The notes beneath the pieces were generated by a model. The model ran no database searches. It was given only the letters and a program-made list of their open reading frames with translations, and was not told where the DNA came from. Below are positions 37,261 through 46,072 of a stretch of 64,000 nucleotides of DNA, one piece after another. Source of the stretch: Tannerella forsythia (lineage in GTDB: Bacteria > Bacteroidota > Bacteroidia > Bacteroidales > Tannerellaceae); the NCBI RefSeq assembly GCF_001006485.1, contig NZ_JUET01000129.1, forward strand, positions 1 to 64,000, read 5' to 3'. Each line of letters opens with the position of its first letter. Position 1 is the stretch's first letter. The position numbers and the translations under genes are program-made.

Positions 37261-38232
37261 ATGAAAAAAAACGATTATATCCGTCTATCTGAAAAATATA
37301 TCCGCGACGAAGCCACGGAAGAAGAAAGAGAACGTCTCTTCGACTGGATTCGGCACAATGAAAAGATCAACCGGTTAATGCTAAAGCGGCTGGAGCAAGC
37401 GGCATGTGACGTAGATCACGACACGGAAATGCGGATGTACGAACACATACGCACGTCCATTCTGCCTAAGAACAAACAGGTATGCCTTAATCGTTCGTGG
37501 CGTAAAACGATTCGACAGGCTGCCGTATGGTTGCTCCCGATCTTATCCGCGTGGTCAGTCTACCTCTTTACTTCTCGCCCTTCATCCGAAAACGATCTGC
37601 TAACCATCACCGCACCTCCAGGAGAAAGAGCCGAAGTGGTGCTGACGGATGGAAGTCGGGTCTGGATCAACTCCGGTTCAACGCTCACCTGTGACGGGAC
37701 CTTCAACCACAAGGAGCGAAGAGTTTTTCTGAAAGGAGAAGCCTATTTCGAGGTTCAAAAAGACGCGCGATGTCCTTTCATCGTACATGCCGGTGAGATG
37801 GAGATAGAAGCACTCGGTACGTCCTTCAACGTGAACGCATATCCCGATATCAATCACGTTTCTTCCGTTCTATTGGAAGGAAGTATTCGGGTCAATGCAG
37901 AGGGAGAAGAACACATCCTTTCCGAAAACGAACAGATTATTTTCGATCGTTCGAGCCACACATTATCGACCGGTAAGGTCTATGCGGCCGACTTCATCCA
38001 GTGGAAAGAAGGGAATCTATACTTTGAGAACCGTTCGTTCGACGAGATTGCCCTTACGCTCTCGCGCGTTTTCAATGTCGAAATCCGGTTCGCCTCCGAA
38101 GAGCTGCGTGCCGTCCGGTTCTCCGGCACACTGGGCGGAGGAAGTATCCGGAACGCGCTCGACATCTTATCGCTGACTTCTTCGATGTGTTATGAAATGA
38201 ACGGTACGACCGTAGTGTTGTATTGTAAATAA
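37261..38232 (+). CDS. FecR-family anti-sigma factor
   Basis: 323 residues in FecR layout: cytosolic N-terminal part (1-86) that should hold the sigma factor, one membrane segment (about 87-104), a periplasmic FecR domain (about 115-210, with TAPPGERAEVVLTDGSRVWINSGS and KGEAYFEVQKD) and a C-terminal DUF4974 domain (about 255-323, NLYFENRSFDEIALTLSRVFNVEI). It would relay contact with a loaded TonB-dependent receptor to the sigma factor just upstream. Convergent with the receptor-like gene that follows. Confidence 0.93.
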   Translation: MKKNDYIRLSEKYIRDEATEEERERLFDWIRHNEKINRLMLKRLEQAACDVDHDTEMRMYEHIRTSILPKNKQVCLNRSWRKTIRQAAVWLLPILSAWSVYLFTSRPSSENDLLTITAPPGERAEVVLTDGSRVWINSGSTLTCDGTFNHKERRVFLKGEAYFEVQKDARCPFIVHAGEMEIEALGTSFNVNAYPDINHVSSVLLEGSIRVNAEGEEHILSENEQIIFDRSSHTLSTGKVYAADFIQWKEGNLYFENRSFDEIALTLSRVFNVEIRFASEELRAVRFSGTLGGGSIRNALDILSLTSSMCYEMNGTTVVLYCK

Positions 38233-38357
38233 CCGTTTGTGGCGGAATCTCTCTTGCATTCCATAACGGGAGAACTGCTCTCGGGCCAGCCGTATGCTCT
38301 GATCGGCAGCTTGGATAAAAAAGCTGTTTGCACCGATACGGAAACGGTCTTGAGTGA

Positions 38358-40946
38358 TTACAGCCTGACTTGAACGCTTGCCATGATGCTCCGCCCACGT
38401 ATGTTATACGTGTAACCCGTTTCGCTCAACAACCCATAGTTCGCATAGTGGTATGCTCTTCGATTCAGAAGATTCATACCCGTCAAACTGAAATCGGCAC
38501 GCTTTGACACGGTCCACCTTACCGACGCGTCGAGCAATACGAGATTCGTTGAGTTTCCCGAACTGAATCGGGTATAGTAATGTTCACCCCCTATACCGAT
38601 TTGCCAGGCTTTGTCAGGTATAATCGTAAAGGCAAGATATTGCTTCCATACATCATGAGCGCTCTTTCCGGAAGATTCAATATCCATCGTATTCCTTGTA
38701 TACAGTAAACGATAATCCATCGACAACCCATTGGTAAAAAAGCCTTTCAGATACGGTTGTACAAAAGTCTTTGTCAATACATACGATGATTCTACATGCT
38801 GCTTCATGGAAGTAGTCCAAATCCGTACATGGCCGGCATCAAGTCCTAAAGTCAGTTTACCCGACATCAATCCTTTGCTTATGCTTCCATTTACCGCTAA
38901 ATTTCGGCTCTCATTCTTGATCGGAACGAACGAGTGAAGGATATAATCCCCCATAAATAATTGACTCCTCATTGATGGATAACGATTCCATTCCAGTCTT
39001 CCCATCCCATAAAAAAACAACGAAGTAATGGGATTCCGATATCTGACGTTTAAGGTTGCGGTACGTTCTTCTTTGTATTCGGAAACATCTTCGGGAACAG
39101 TTAAATTTCTAAAATCATTCATCATGACATTCCGGAGATGCATATCTGCCTTAGGCGGGCTCAGGGAATACTTGAACTGTGCCGCCATATCCATCTTCGC
39201 ACTGATTTGATGGCGGAGAGAAAATGCCGGAGCCACGGAAGCAAAATGTTCCGTACCACTCTCATCAGTCAGCTTATTTCTGATGTGATGCAAATGATAG
39301 CTCACAGGAACAGATAAGGTAAACAACCATCTGCTTGATCGAAACGAAACGTCCGGAGAGAAGTAGGGATTCAACAAGGAGAAACCCATCTCGTTTCGTG
39401 TGGGATAAGAAAGCGCTATTCCGTGCAAATCTGCGTCGATGTTATGATGATTGAAATCTATTCCTCCGCGGGCGGATACCTTCCATCGGTTGAACAGCCA
39501 ACCGTAGCGAGCCTCCGTAACGGAACGATAATCTCCCGTCGTCACCTGCTGTATGGCGGAATTGTCTGCCGTTATATGCAAGGATTGAGGTTTATAAACA
39601 TAGCTGTTTCGTGACGAAAACGTGAGCAGACGGTTGTTTATCCGTTTTACTGCCTGCACATCATTCGCAGCACGGAAAGACGGCGTTTCGGCATTTTGCA
39701 GAAGAGAACGCGTACCGCCTATCGTCGAAGTCGCCTTATCCCAATCGGCATCGAGATACAGATTGTCTTTCAGAAACAGTGCGGGACGATTGACCTGCAA
39801 CGCCCAATGACCGCCCAGACGGTGCGTCTGCGTCCGCATCGCCTTTCGTTCAGTGAACGACGGGATCTTTTCATCAAAATAATTCGTTTCATACGCCGTC
39901 AGATAATCCAACTTGTCCCCCTCGTATGTCAGGTTGAATTTTGCATCTCTGCCTTCACCTGTACGCCACGAGTTCGAGGTATGGGCAAGCATGGAGAAGT
40001 TATCACGGGTTCTCTGCTCGTCGATCGGCGAAGACAACCGCCCTGCTGTGACAGGATCGTCCCAAAGCTGATCGGCATACCCGTTGCCCGAAAGGCTGCT
40101 TTCGATCTGTCGCCGGCTTTGTGAGGCCGGATTCCATCCGGTACGGTTGATACGAACCGTTTCCATATTCTGCCACTTGCCGGCGATACGCATGGCAAAT
40201 GCGGAAGCATCGTATAAAAACGGTGATATCCCTGCCCCTCCGTGAAGTATGGCGATCCATTTATGGCGCGCTTCTTCCTTCAGCTTTATATTCAGTCCTG
40301 CCCGTTGAGAAAATTCCAGCCCCTTCAGCACCTGAACGGGTTGATGATTCTCCAAGACATCGACACTCGCTACATCCGAAGGAGAGATGTTTTCGGTTGC
40401 CAATCCGTAACGACCGTCCATAAAATCGGAACCGTCAATATAGAATTTATTGATCGGCTCACCATGGTATTTGATTTGCCCGTTCTCTTCCACCTTTACT
40501 CCCGGCAGGCGTTTAAGGACATCCGAAAGATTCTTATCTGCCGGTGTGGCATACTTACTCATATAGTAAGTCAGCGTATCGCTTCGCTGTTCTATGTCCG
40601 GCGCCGTGACGGTTACATCGTTGAGTTGCGTGGGCCGGGGTACGAGATATACGGTCATAGGCGAAGATGACACGCCGATCCTGATGGTTTGAGAAGCATA
40701 ACTCATACATTGAAACCTTAAAAACAAGTCAGGGACAGACGTAGGATATTTTATGCCAAATTCACCCTGATCATTCGTTATGGTGTATGGATATGGATGA
40801 TCTGATGAGTCTTTAACCTGTACGATAACCCCGGCAACAGGAGATTGATCGTCCTTATCGAGCACCACGCCACGAACTTCCTTCGTCTGACCATAAACGA
40901 CAGACAGGCTAAAGAATGCTGCAAATATCGCTGTTATGATTCTCAT
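38358..40946 (-). CDS. TonB-dependent receptor-like outer-membrane protein
   Basis: 862 residues: signal peptide (MRIITAIFAAFFSLSVVYGQ), a carboxypeptidase-regulatory-like domain (about 22-105, EVRGVVLDKDDQSPVAGVIVQV), a plug domain (about 110-230, SDVLKRLPGVKVEENGQIKYHG and FYIDGSDFMDGRYGL) and a large beta barrel to the C-terminus. It has no long FecR-signalling N-terminal extension, so its link to the convergent ECF/FecR pair is uncertain. It follows the GLPGLI gene by 11 bp as second gene of that operon, a pairing seen repeatedly in Bacteroidetes. Substrate unknown; peptide or metal are possibilities, not conclusions. Confidence 0.87.
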   Translation of the reverse strand: MRIITAIFAAFFSLSVVYGQTKEVRGVVLDKDDQSPVAGVIVQVKDSSDHPYPYTITNDQGEFGIKYPTSVPDLFLRFQCMSYASQTIRIGVSSSPMTVYLVPRPTQLNDVTVTAPDIEQRSDTLTYYMSKYATPADKNLSDVLKRLPGVKVEENGQIKYHGEPINKFYIDGSDFMDGRYGLATENISPSDVASVDVLENHQPVQVLKGLEFSQRAGLNIKLKEEARHKWIAILHGGAGISPFLYDASAFAMRIAGKWQNMETVRINRTGWNPASQSRRQIESSLSGNGYADQLWDDPVTAGRLSSPIDEQRTRDNFSMLAHTSNSWRTGEGRDAKFNLTYEGDKLDYLTAYETNYFDEKIPSFTERKAMRTQTHRLGGHWALQVNRPALFLKDNLYLDADWDKATSTIGGTRSLLQNAETPSFRAANDVQAVKRINNRLLTFSSRNSYVYKPQSLHITADNSAIQQVTTGDYRSVTEARYGWLFNRWKVSARGGIDFNHHNIDADLHGIALSYPTRNEMGFSLLNPYFSPDVSFRSSRWLFTLSVPVSYHLHHIRNKLTDESGTEHFASVAPAFSLRHQISAKMDMAAQFKYSLSPPKADMHLRNVMMNDFRNLTVPEDVSEYKEERTATLNVRYRNPITSLFFYGMGRLEWNRYPSMRSQLFMGDYILHSFVPIKNESRNLAVNGSISKGLMSGKLTLGLDAGHVRIWTTSMKQHVESSYVLTKTFVQPYLKGFFTNGLSMDYRLLYTRNTMDIESSGKSAHDVWKQYLAFTIIPDKAWQIGIGGEHYYTRFSSGNSTNLVLLDASVRWTVSKRADFSLTGMNLLNRRAYHYANYGLLSETGYTYNIRGRSIMASVQVRL

Positions 40947-40957
40947 AAGCCTATTTT

Positions 40958-41842
40958 TTAATCCTTCCGCCAGTCTGTTTCGATATAATCGTAAGTTAAT
41001 CCGCGGGGCTTAGCCAGATCGGTTCTCGTTTCTCCGTTATTCGTTACATCCACCTTGATGCCGCTGACCGTTTCAAGATACCCCAGCGGATTGATGTCAT
41101 ACGTATATTTCGTCTGATAAAACTTCACACGCGAAGTCTTGTTATAAGGTACATCCGGCATCGTGATACGACGATCGGACTTGGAATTTATTCCCACGCA
41201 AACAAAGGAATAATGGCTCTTGGCATCTCGCACTTCCATGATAAAGCCGGGAAGCCCGCCGAACTTCCATGGGCCGTCGGCTACCGGTATCTCATCGGTA
41301 TAATAAGCGATGTAGTCTCTGCCCCTGAAAGCGCATCTTGCACTTTTACACTTGTAGCCAAGCACCTCTTTGGTCTCCTCCGTCATCGTCCATGCTTGCA
41401 CGGGAACCGGTTCTTCAATAAGAAACCAGTCCGTAGCGATCTTGTCCGTCGTCGTGAACTTGCCTGCCGGATAGTTCTTATAGATCGAATACGTCTGCCC
41501 TCCGATATAGCGTCCGGGGTCTGCTTGTATCTGGTCGGCAGTAGACATCCGAATCAATGAATCGACCTGCATGGTGCGATAACTGGAAAACTTGGATAAC
41601 CCCTGCCCCACCTGCAAGATCATACGGTCTGTTACAGCCGGCGACATCCGGGTTGTATCACGCAAATACCTGTAATCGAACATAAATTCCATAACCGTCT
41701 TGCCCATCTCTTTTTGTTCAGCCGATGCGACGGAGTTTGCCGACATTTGCCCCCCCTCCACGCGAATCACCTGCACCTTCTGTGCATAACCTGCGACGAT
41801 AGCACTCAGGCTAAGCGTCATCATCCATACCATTTTTTTCAT
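40958..41842 (-). CDS. GLPGLI-family exported protein
   Basis: 294 residues with signal peptide (MKKMVWMMTLSLSAIVAGYAQ). The family name-giving motif is present as FGGLPGFIMEV (about 207), preceded by the conserved YKCKSARCAFRGRDYIAYYTDEIPV. GLPGLI proteins are of unknown function, occur only in Bacteroidetes and often sit with a TonB-receptor-like gene, as here. First gene of a two-gene operon, divergent from a two-component system that is a plausible regulator. Methionine-rich near the N-terminus of the mature protein (SPAVTDRMILQ). Confidence 0.88.
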   Translation of the reverse strand: MKKMVWMMTLSLSAIVAGYAQKVQVIRVEGGQMSANSVASAEQKEMGKTVMEFMFDYRYLRDTTRMSPAVTDRMILQVGQGLSKFSSYRTMQVDSLIRMSTADQIQADPGRYIGGQTYSIYKNYPAGKFTTTDKIATDWFLIEEPVPVQAWTMTEETKEVLGYKCKSARCAFRGRDYIAYYTDEIPVADGPWKFGGLPGFIMEVRDAKSHYSFVCVGINSKSDRRITMPDVPYNKTSRVKFYQTKYTYDINPLGYLETVSGIKVDVTNNGETRTDLAKPRGLTYDYIETDWRKD

Positions 41843-41877
41843 ACGCTATACATTTTGTTATTGATTTAACTTTTCCG

Positions 41878-41885
41878 CAAAACTA
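41878..41885 (-). promoter_or_regulatory. -7 element for the GLPGLI operon
   Basis: TAGTTTTG on the minus strand, 35 bp upstream of the ATG at 41842. Confidence 0.6.
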
Positions 41886-42002
41886 CGGGCGATGCTCTCG
41901 CGAAAGAAAAATAATCCTTACTGCAACATTGACAATTATTACTAAATTATTACCGAAGTCGCTATTTGCCTGTTCATCGATTCTCCCAAACGAGAAATAG
42001 TT

Positions 42003-42010
42003 TATTTTTG
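42003..42010 (+). promoter_or_regulatory. -7 element at the histidine kinase start
   Basis: TATTTTTG ends only 4 bp before the ATG at 42015. Elsewhere in this window the element lies 16-48 bp before the start codon. If it is active the transcript would begin at or about the ATG, i.e. be leaderless. Confidence 0.5.
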
Positions 42011-42014
42011 CAGT

Positions 42015-43472
42015 ATGGAGAAGAGGATTAAAATACTGCATGGGCTAACGATAGGAGCCATCCTTGCATTCTGCACGATGCAGAGCTACTGGCTTTATCA
42101 TCGTTATTCATATACACTGGAAACCCACGAGAACGAATTATATGAAACGGTTCTCGAGGTGATGCAAGAAGAACGGGAGGTAAGGAAATTTAAGAAAAGA
42201 CCGGATATAAACATCCTGACCAATACGAAAATAACCGCATCGACCGAACCGGGAAAAGCTGGCATCTTAAGCACCGTATTCGACATTTATGCGGTTGACT
42301 TAAAGAAAACCGAACGGAAGGATATCACCGAGAAAGACATCAAAAACATCATCCGTATGTATCAAACGGCCCAAACAGAAGGCATCACGCATTATCGTTT
42401 CAACATAACCAATCATCCTAAAGATCCTAACGAATATGACGCATTGGAACGCTTTATCATCGATTTTCGCAGTCCGTTCGAAATCGCACGAGTAGATTCT
42501 CTGCTCCGTCAAAGAGGGATTACGGCAAAAGATATCCACATAGAACGAGCTGATTCGATGGTTTGGTTGCCTCTGAGATTTAATCATACCTCAACGTTCA
42601 ACCCGCACATCACCATATCATACCCATACGATATATTTGAAAGGGAGATGGTGAACATTACGTTACCGGTCGAATTATCTCCGGTACTATCCCAAATGAT
42701 GAATTTATTACTCTTATCGATCGTTCTTTCCGTTTTTCTCATCAGTTGCCTTGTGGCACAGATTGCAACGATACAAAAACAGCGCAAAGTGGAAGAATTG
42801 CGGCAGGACTTCATTCATACCATGATCCACGAACTGAAACGCCCCATATCGACTTTAAAGATGTGTATCTCTTTTATGCGTAACGACAAATTGATGGAAG
42901 ATAAAGAAAGTAAAGAGGCTGTTCTTGCAGATTCCCGTCATGAACTGAATAACCTGTCGTCCTATTTCTCGAAGTTACGAGACCTCACCTTCAACGATGT
43001 AACGGAAATACCGCTCACGTTGTCGGCTTTCGACTTGCGGAGTACCATAACCGACTGTATCGAAAAGCTCAGCATCCCGAGCGGAAAAACAGCCGCCATC
43101 CATCTCCTTTCTGACACAAAATTGACGGTAACAGCCGATAAAATGCACCTCAGCCATATCATCAGCAATCTATTGGAGAATGCGATCAAATATTCGGGGA
43201 AAAAAGTGGAAATAAAAATCGGCTACTGCGAGAATAACCACGAATCCATTGCAATCTCTGTTCAAGACAATGGCTTCGGCATTTCAAAATCAGACCGCAA
43301 ATACATCTTCGACAAGTTCTTTCGCAGCCCGTCCATCACAGACAGGAATATCCCGGGCATGGGACTGGGGCTGGCCTATGTCAAACAGTTAGTGACAGCT
43401 CATAAAGGTTCGATCGAAGTGGAAAGCGAAGAAGGAGCCGGCACCGTTTTCACCATTAAACTACCGCAATGA
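42015..43472 (+). CDS. Sensor histidine kinase
   Basis: 485 residues: membrane segment at about 10-27, periplasmic sensor region to about 228 with no recognised domain, second membrane segment at about 230-250, then directly the kinase core without HAMP. The phosphorylated histidine is H272 in HTMIHELKRPISTLK; N, G1 and G2 boxes are visible (ISNLLENAIKYSGK, VQDNGFGISKSD, GMGLGLAYVKQ). It should phosphorylate the response regulator encoded next, whose start overlaps the kinase stop (ATGA). Divergent from the GLPGLI/TonB-like operon, its likely target. Confidence 0.93.
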   Translation: MEKRIKILHGLTIGAILAFCTMQSYWLYHRYSYTLETHENELYETVLEVMQEEREVRKFKKRPDINILTNTKITASTEPGKAGILSTVFDIYAVDLKKTERKDITEKDIKNIIRMYQTAQTEGITHYRFNITNHPKDPNEYDALERFIIDFRSPFEIARVDSLLRQRGITAKDIHIERADSMVWLPLRFNHTSTFNPHITISYPYDIFEREMVNITLPVELSPVLSQMMNLLLLSIVLSVFLISCLVAQIATIQKQRKVEELRQDFIHTMIHELKRPISTLKMCISFMRNDKLMEDKESKEAVLADSRHELNNLSSYFSKLRDLTFNDVTEIPLTLSAFDLRSTITDCIEKLSIPSGKTAAIHLLSDTKLTVTADKMHLSHIISNLLENAIKYSGKKVEIKIGYCENNHESIAISVQDNGFGISKSDRKYIFDKFFRSPSITDRNIPGMGLGLAYVKQLVTAHKGSIEVESEEGAGTVFTIKLPQ

Positions 43473-44152
43473 CAGACGCTATACACATTTTATTGGTCGA
43501 CGATGACATCAAAAATTCCATGCTTCTGAAAAAGTTTCTGGAAGTTGAAGAGTATCGTGTAACCTACGCCAACAATGGAGCCGTAGGTTGGGAACTGTTG
43601 CAAACTGTTCGTCCCGATTTAATCCTGCTGGATATCAATATGCCGGAAATGAATGGCTTTGAACTTGCCCGCAAAATACGGGAGGTGAATCAGAAAGTGC
43701 TGATTTTTTTCCTGACAGACCGCACAGAGAAGAATGACAGACTGAAAGGATTCAGTCTCAAAGGGAACGATTACATCCCCAAACCCTTCTATCCCGAAGA
43801 ACTTATCGCAAAAATCAAAGAGCGTTTTGAACATAGAGCAGTGGAAACTCAAAAACAGTTCATCATCGGAAAAACATCGTTCGACAGCAATCTTTCTTCT
43901 GTTTCGTATCAGGGCGTCTCACACGTATTAACCGCCAGACAGACCGACATCCTTCTCCTGTTAGCCCAGAATATGGGAACGACGGTTGAACGTGAACATA
44001 TTCTCAAAACCGTCTGGGGAGATGACAGTCATGCAAACTCATTGGCTCTGAATGTTCAAATCACCTATCTGAGAAGAATACTTGAAGACGATCACAGTAT
44101 TTCCATCATCTCTTTGAAAAAGAAAGGGTATATCCTTCAGGTCAGCTTGTAA
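43469..44152 (+). CDS. OmpR-family response regulator
   Basis: 227 residues. Receiver domain with acidic cluster D11-D13, phosphorylation site D55 (LILLDINMPEMNG), T83 and K105 (DYIPKPF). The C-terminal winged helix (about 130-225) has VLTARQTDILLLLAQNMGTTVEREHILKTVWG. Overlaps the kinase gene by 4 bp. DNA-binding regulator of probably the neighbouring GLPGLI operon. Confidence 0.95.
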   Translation: MTDAIHILLVDDDIKNSMLLKKFLEVEEYRVTYANNGAVGWELLQTVRPDLILLDINMPEMNGFELARKIREVNQKVLIFFLTDRTEKNDRLKGFSLKGNDYIPKPFYPEELIAKIKERFEHRAVETQKQFIIGKTSFDSNLSSVSYQGVSHVLTARQTDILLLLAQNMGTTVEREHILKTVWGDDSHANSLALNVQITYLRRILEDDHSISIISLKKKGYILQVSL

Positions 44153-44422
44153 AAACCCGACTTGCCGTGTAATCTCTCCGAAAATCGGCTGAAGAAAAAG
44201 AACGTCATCATTCCGATAAAACAGTGCATTTTTGTTCTTCCTTAATTCCGCAACTTTATTATAATCCTTGATATAGTAAAGCACTAATTAAATTTCATAG
44301 TATTTTATCAATTTCCTTGTATGATAAATCGCTCATTTATTTGCAGACGCCATAGCTTCCCCTTACCCCACCAAGCGTTTAAGGGGAGGGCTGCGCATGA
44401 TATCCCCACAAAAACTGAAGGC

Positions 44423-44937
44423 TTATCCAAAATCAAACTTGAAGATAGAGGCGTATGCGTGTTGGCTTGTGTATATGTTCAGCATATTTTGCCTTGCTGT
44501 CTCTATCCTTTTAGCAGGTACTGTGATGAATTTGAATACGAAGGTCTTAATCCTGCTTGTATGCTTCAATCCAAACGCCTTGATGTCCTCGTCCTGCATG
44601 AGAAGTTTGTAGAAGTTTCGTATCATGGCGGTAAGAATCAGGAAGACGGCGTTTTCTGCCATGAAGGACTTAGGCAGATGGTTCCAACAAATGTTGGTGT
44701 GTTCGTTTGGCATCAAACTTTTCTGCTTCAAGAAACTCATGGTCAAAATCTATAATATAGTCCGTATTGGTATCTAATTGTCCCGATTGTAATAATGTAT
44801 CCAGAGGAGAGGCTCATTTACTTTCTCTGCGGAATTAAAATTATAAGACTTGTTCAAAGAGTGGACTCATAGGTAATATTGTCTGTCTTGAGCTCATCTA
44901 TCGCCCTGAGTATAGTATCGGAAGAGCAAGTTCGCAA
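44423..44937 (-). mobile_element. IS1380-family transposase remnant
   Basis: Three minus-strand frames together give a shortened IS1380-type transposase. Around 44937-44860: SSDTILRAIDELKTDNITYES; around 44860-44810: NKSYNFNSAEKVNEPLL; around 44800-44700: DTNTDYIIDFDHEFLEAEKF then DAKRTH; then, after loss of the centre of the protein, 44690-44423: WNHLPKSFMAENAVFLILTA, MIRNFYKLLM and SRIKTFVFKFITVPAKRI, close to the IS1380 C-terminus. Several frameshifts and a large internal deletion make it inactive. I could not identify terminal inverted repeats. It directly abuts the T9SS fragment at 44944. Confidence 0.82.
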
Positions 44938-44943
44938 GGAAGG

Positions 44944-45003
44944 ATGAATTCAGGCGGGACAGGCCGTGGCGACACATAAGGCCGTCCACACCCGCAACGA
45001 ATA
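44944..45003 (+). pseudogene. 3' fragment of a T9SS cargo gene
   Basis: Reads IQAGQAVATHKAVHTRNE-stop, nearly the last 18 residues of the T9SS cargo protein at 28488-29399. The similarity runs on into the following hairpin region, so 44945-45093 is an inverted copy of 28389-28549. Confidence 0.85.
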
Positions 45004-45035
45004 ACCGTATGCTTTCCGGCACTGGCCTTATCGAC

Positions 45036-45077
45036 GGCACGATACAGTAACGGTATCCGCCTGGCCTGTATCGTGCC
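45036..45077. terminator. Bidirectional terminator-like hairpin
   Basis: GGCACGATACAG (45036-45047) pairs perfectly with CTGTATCGTGCC (45066-45077). Better preserved copy of the hairpin at 28414-28454, between the converging ends of two gene fragments. Confidence 0.55.
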
Positions 45078-45085
45078 GTATCGGT

Positions 45086-45205
45086 TTAGCGGCTCACATA
45101 GTCGTCGAAGTATTTGCAGTATGTACAGGCATCTTTGTAGAAGGCCGTTTCTTTATACTGCACAAGCTGATTGAAATAATTCACCGTTTCGGCGGGTAAA
45201 CCCGC
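45086..45205 (-). pseudogene. C-terminal fragment of an unidentified protein
   Basis: Minus-strand frame with a stop at 45086-45088 reads AGLPAETVNYFNQLVQYKET then AFYKDACTYCKYFDDYVSR. The CxxC near the end recalls SPASM or zinc-ribbon tails, but I cannot name the family. The frame meets a stop just upstream of 45205. The last five codons (YVSR-stop) also survive at 28389-28403. Confidence 0.5.
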
Positions 45206-45210
45206 GACAC

Positions 45211-45371
45211 TTTATGAACAGAAGATACTCTTCGCCGTCGCTCCCAAAGAAAAGTATTACCACGGTAAAACCATATGTTTTAAGTTCAGTTCGAACTTAT
45301 CCGTAAACAATACAGGCAAAACCGTTAAAAACCTCCGGGACAATTTTCATCATATTGTATTTGCTGATTGA
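45211..45371 (+). pseudogene. Fragment of the lipase-like gene
   Basis: Reads LYEQKILFAVAPKEKYYHGK and then TICFKFSSNLSVNN, matching PYEQKMLFAVAPKEKYYHGK of the lipase-like protein at 29476-31849; similarity ends near 45342. With the other pieces this fills the 44153-45448 gap, in which I see no intact gene. 44153-44420 shows no recognisable feature. Confidence 0.85.
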
Positions 45372-45424
45372 CTCTACCCTGCCCTAATCAAAAACCGGGA
45401 ATTGGTATATCGGAAAGAGTTACG

Positions 45425-45432
45425 TATATTTG
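45425..45432 (+). promoter_or_regulatory. -7 element for DUF4254-GT9
   Basis: TATATTTG, 16 bp before ATG 45449 (22 bp before ATG 45455). Confidence 0.55.
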
Positions 45433-45448
45433 TCGACTTTAAAGATTT

Positions 45449-46063
45449 ATGTTTATGGAACGTTTCAGTGAACTATGTTATCCGATTTTTGAACAGGCTA
45501 CCGACGATTACCATTTGACAGACGATGTTGATGCCGTGATTCGAAATCCTTATCCGCAAGAGAACATTGAATGTTATCTCTATTTAAAAAATTGGATCGA
45601 TGCCGTGCAGTGGCATCTCGAAGATATTATTCGCGATCCGAAGATCGATCCTTCCGAAGCTCTGGCTATCAAACGGCGTATCGATCAATCCAATCAGGAT
45701 CGCACGGATTTGGTTGAACGAATTGACAGTTACTTTCTCGATAAATATAAAGATGTACGTGTTTTACCTGATGCGACCATCAATACGGAAAGTCCTGCAT
45801 GGGCGATAGACCGTCTTTCGATTCTGGTATTGAAGATTTATCATATGAAGGCTGAGGCAGACCGTACGGATGCCGAGGCTGGTCATCTTGATGCGTGTCG
45901 ACGGAAACTGAACGTATTGCTTGAACAGAAAAAGGACCTTTCCACCGCGTTAGATCAGCTATTAGATGATATCCGTCAAGGACGGAAGTATATGAAAGTC
46001 TACAAACAAATGAAAATGTATAATGACCCGTCGCTTAATCCTGTGTTATACGGTAAAAAATAA
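45449..46063 (+). CDS. DUF4254-domain protein
   Basis: 204 residues, almost entirely helical, with the DUF4254 pattern YLKNWIDAVQWHLEDIIRDP, INTESPAWAIDRLSILVLKIYHM and the C-terminal GRKYMKVYKQMKMYNDPSLNP. The function is not established; the family is usually found next to glycosyltransferase family 9 genes, as here (9-bp gap), so a role in lipopolysaccharide or surface glycan assembly is inferred. ATG 45449 or 45455 could be used. Confidence 0.85.
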   Translation: MFMERFSELCYPIFEQATDDYHLTDDVDAVIRNPYPQENIECYLYLKNWIDAVQWHLEDIIRDPKIDPSEALAIKRRIDQSNQDRTDLVERIDSYFLDKYKDVRVLPDATINTESPAWAIDRLSILVLKIYHMKAEADRTDAEAGHLDACRRKLNVLLEQKKDLSTALDQLLDDIRQGRKYMKVYKQMKMYNDPSLNPVLYGKK

Positions 46064-46072
46064 AGCTTCGGT

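Noticed and set aside
44321-44755. 144-codon plus-strand frame
   Set aside because: The opposite strand carries the IS1380 transposase remnant, with recognisable motifs in several frames.
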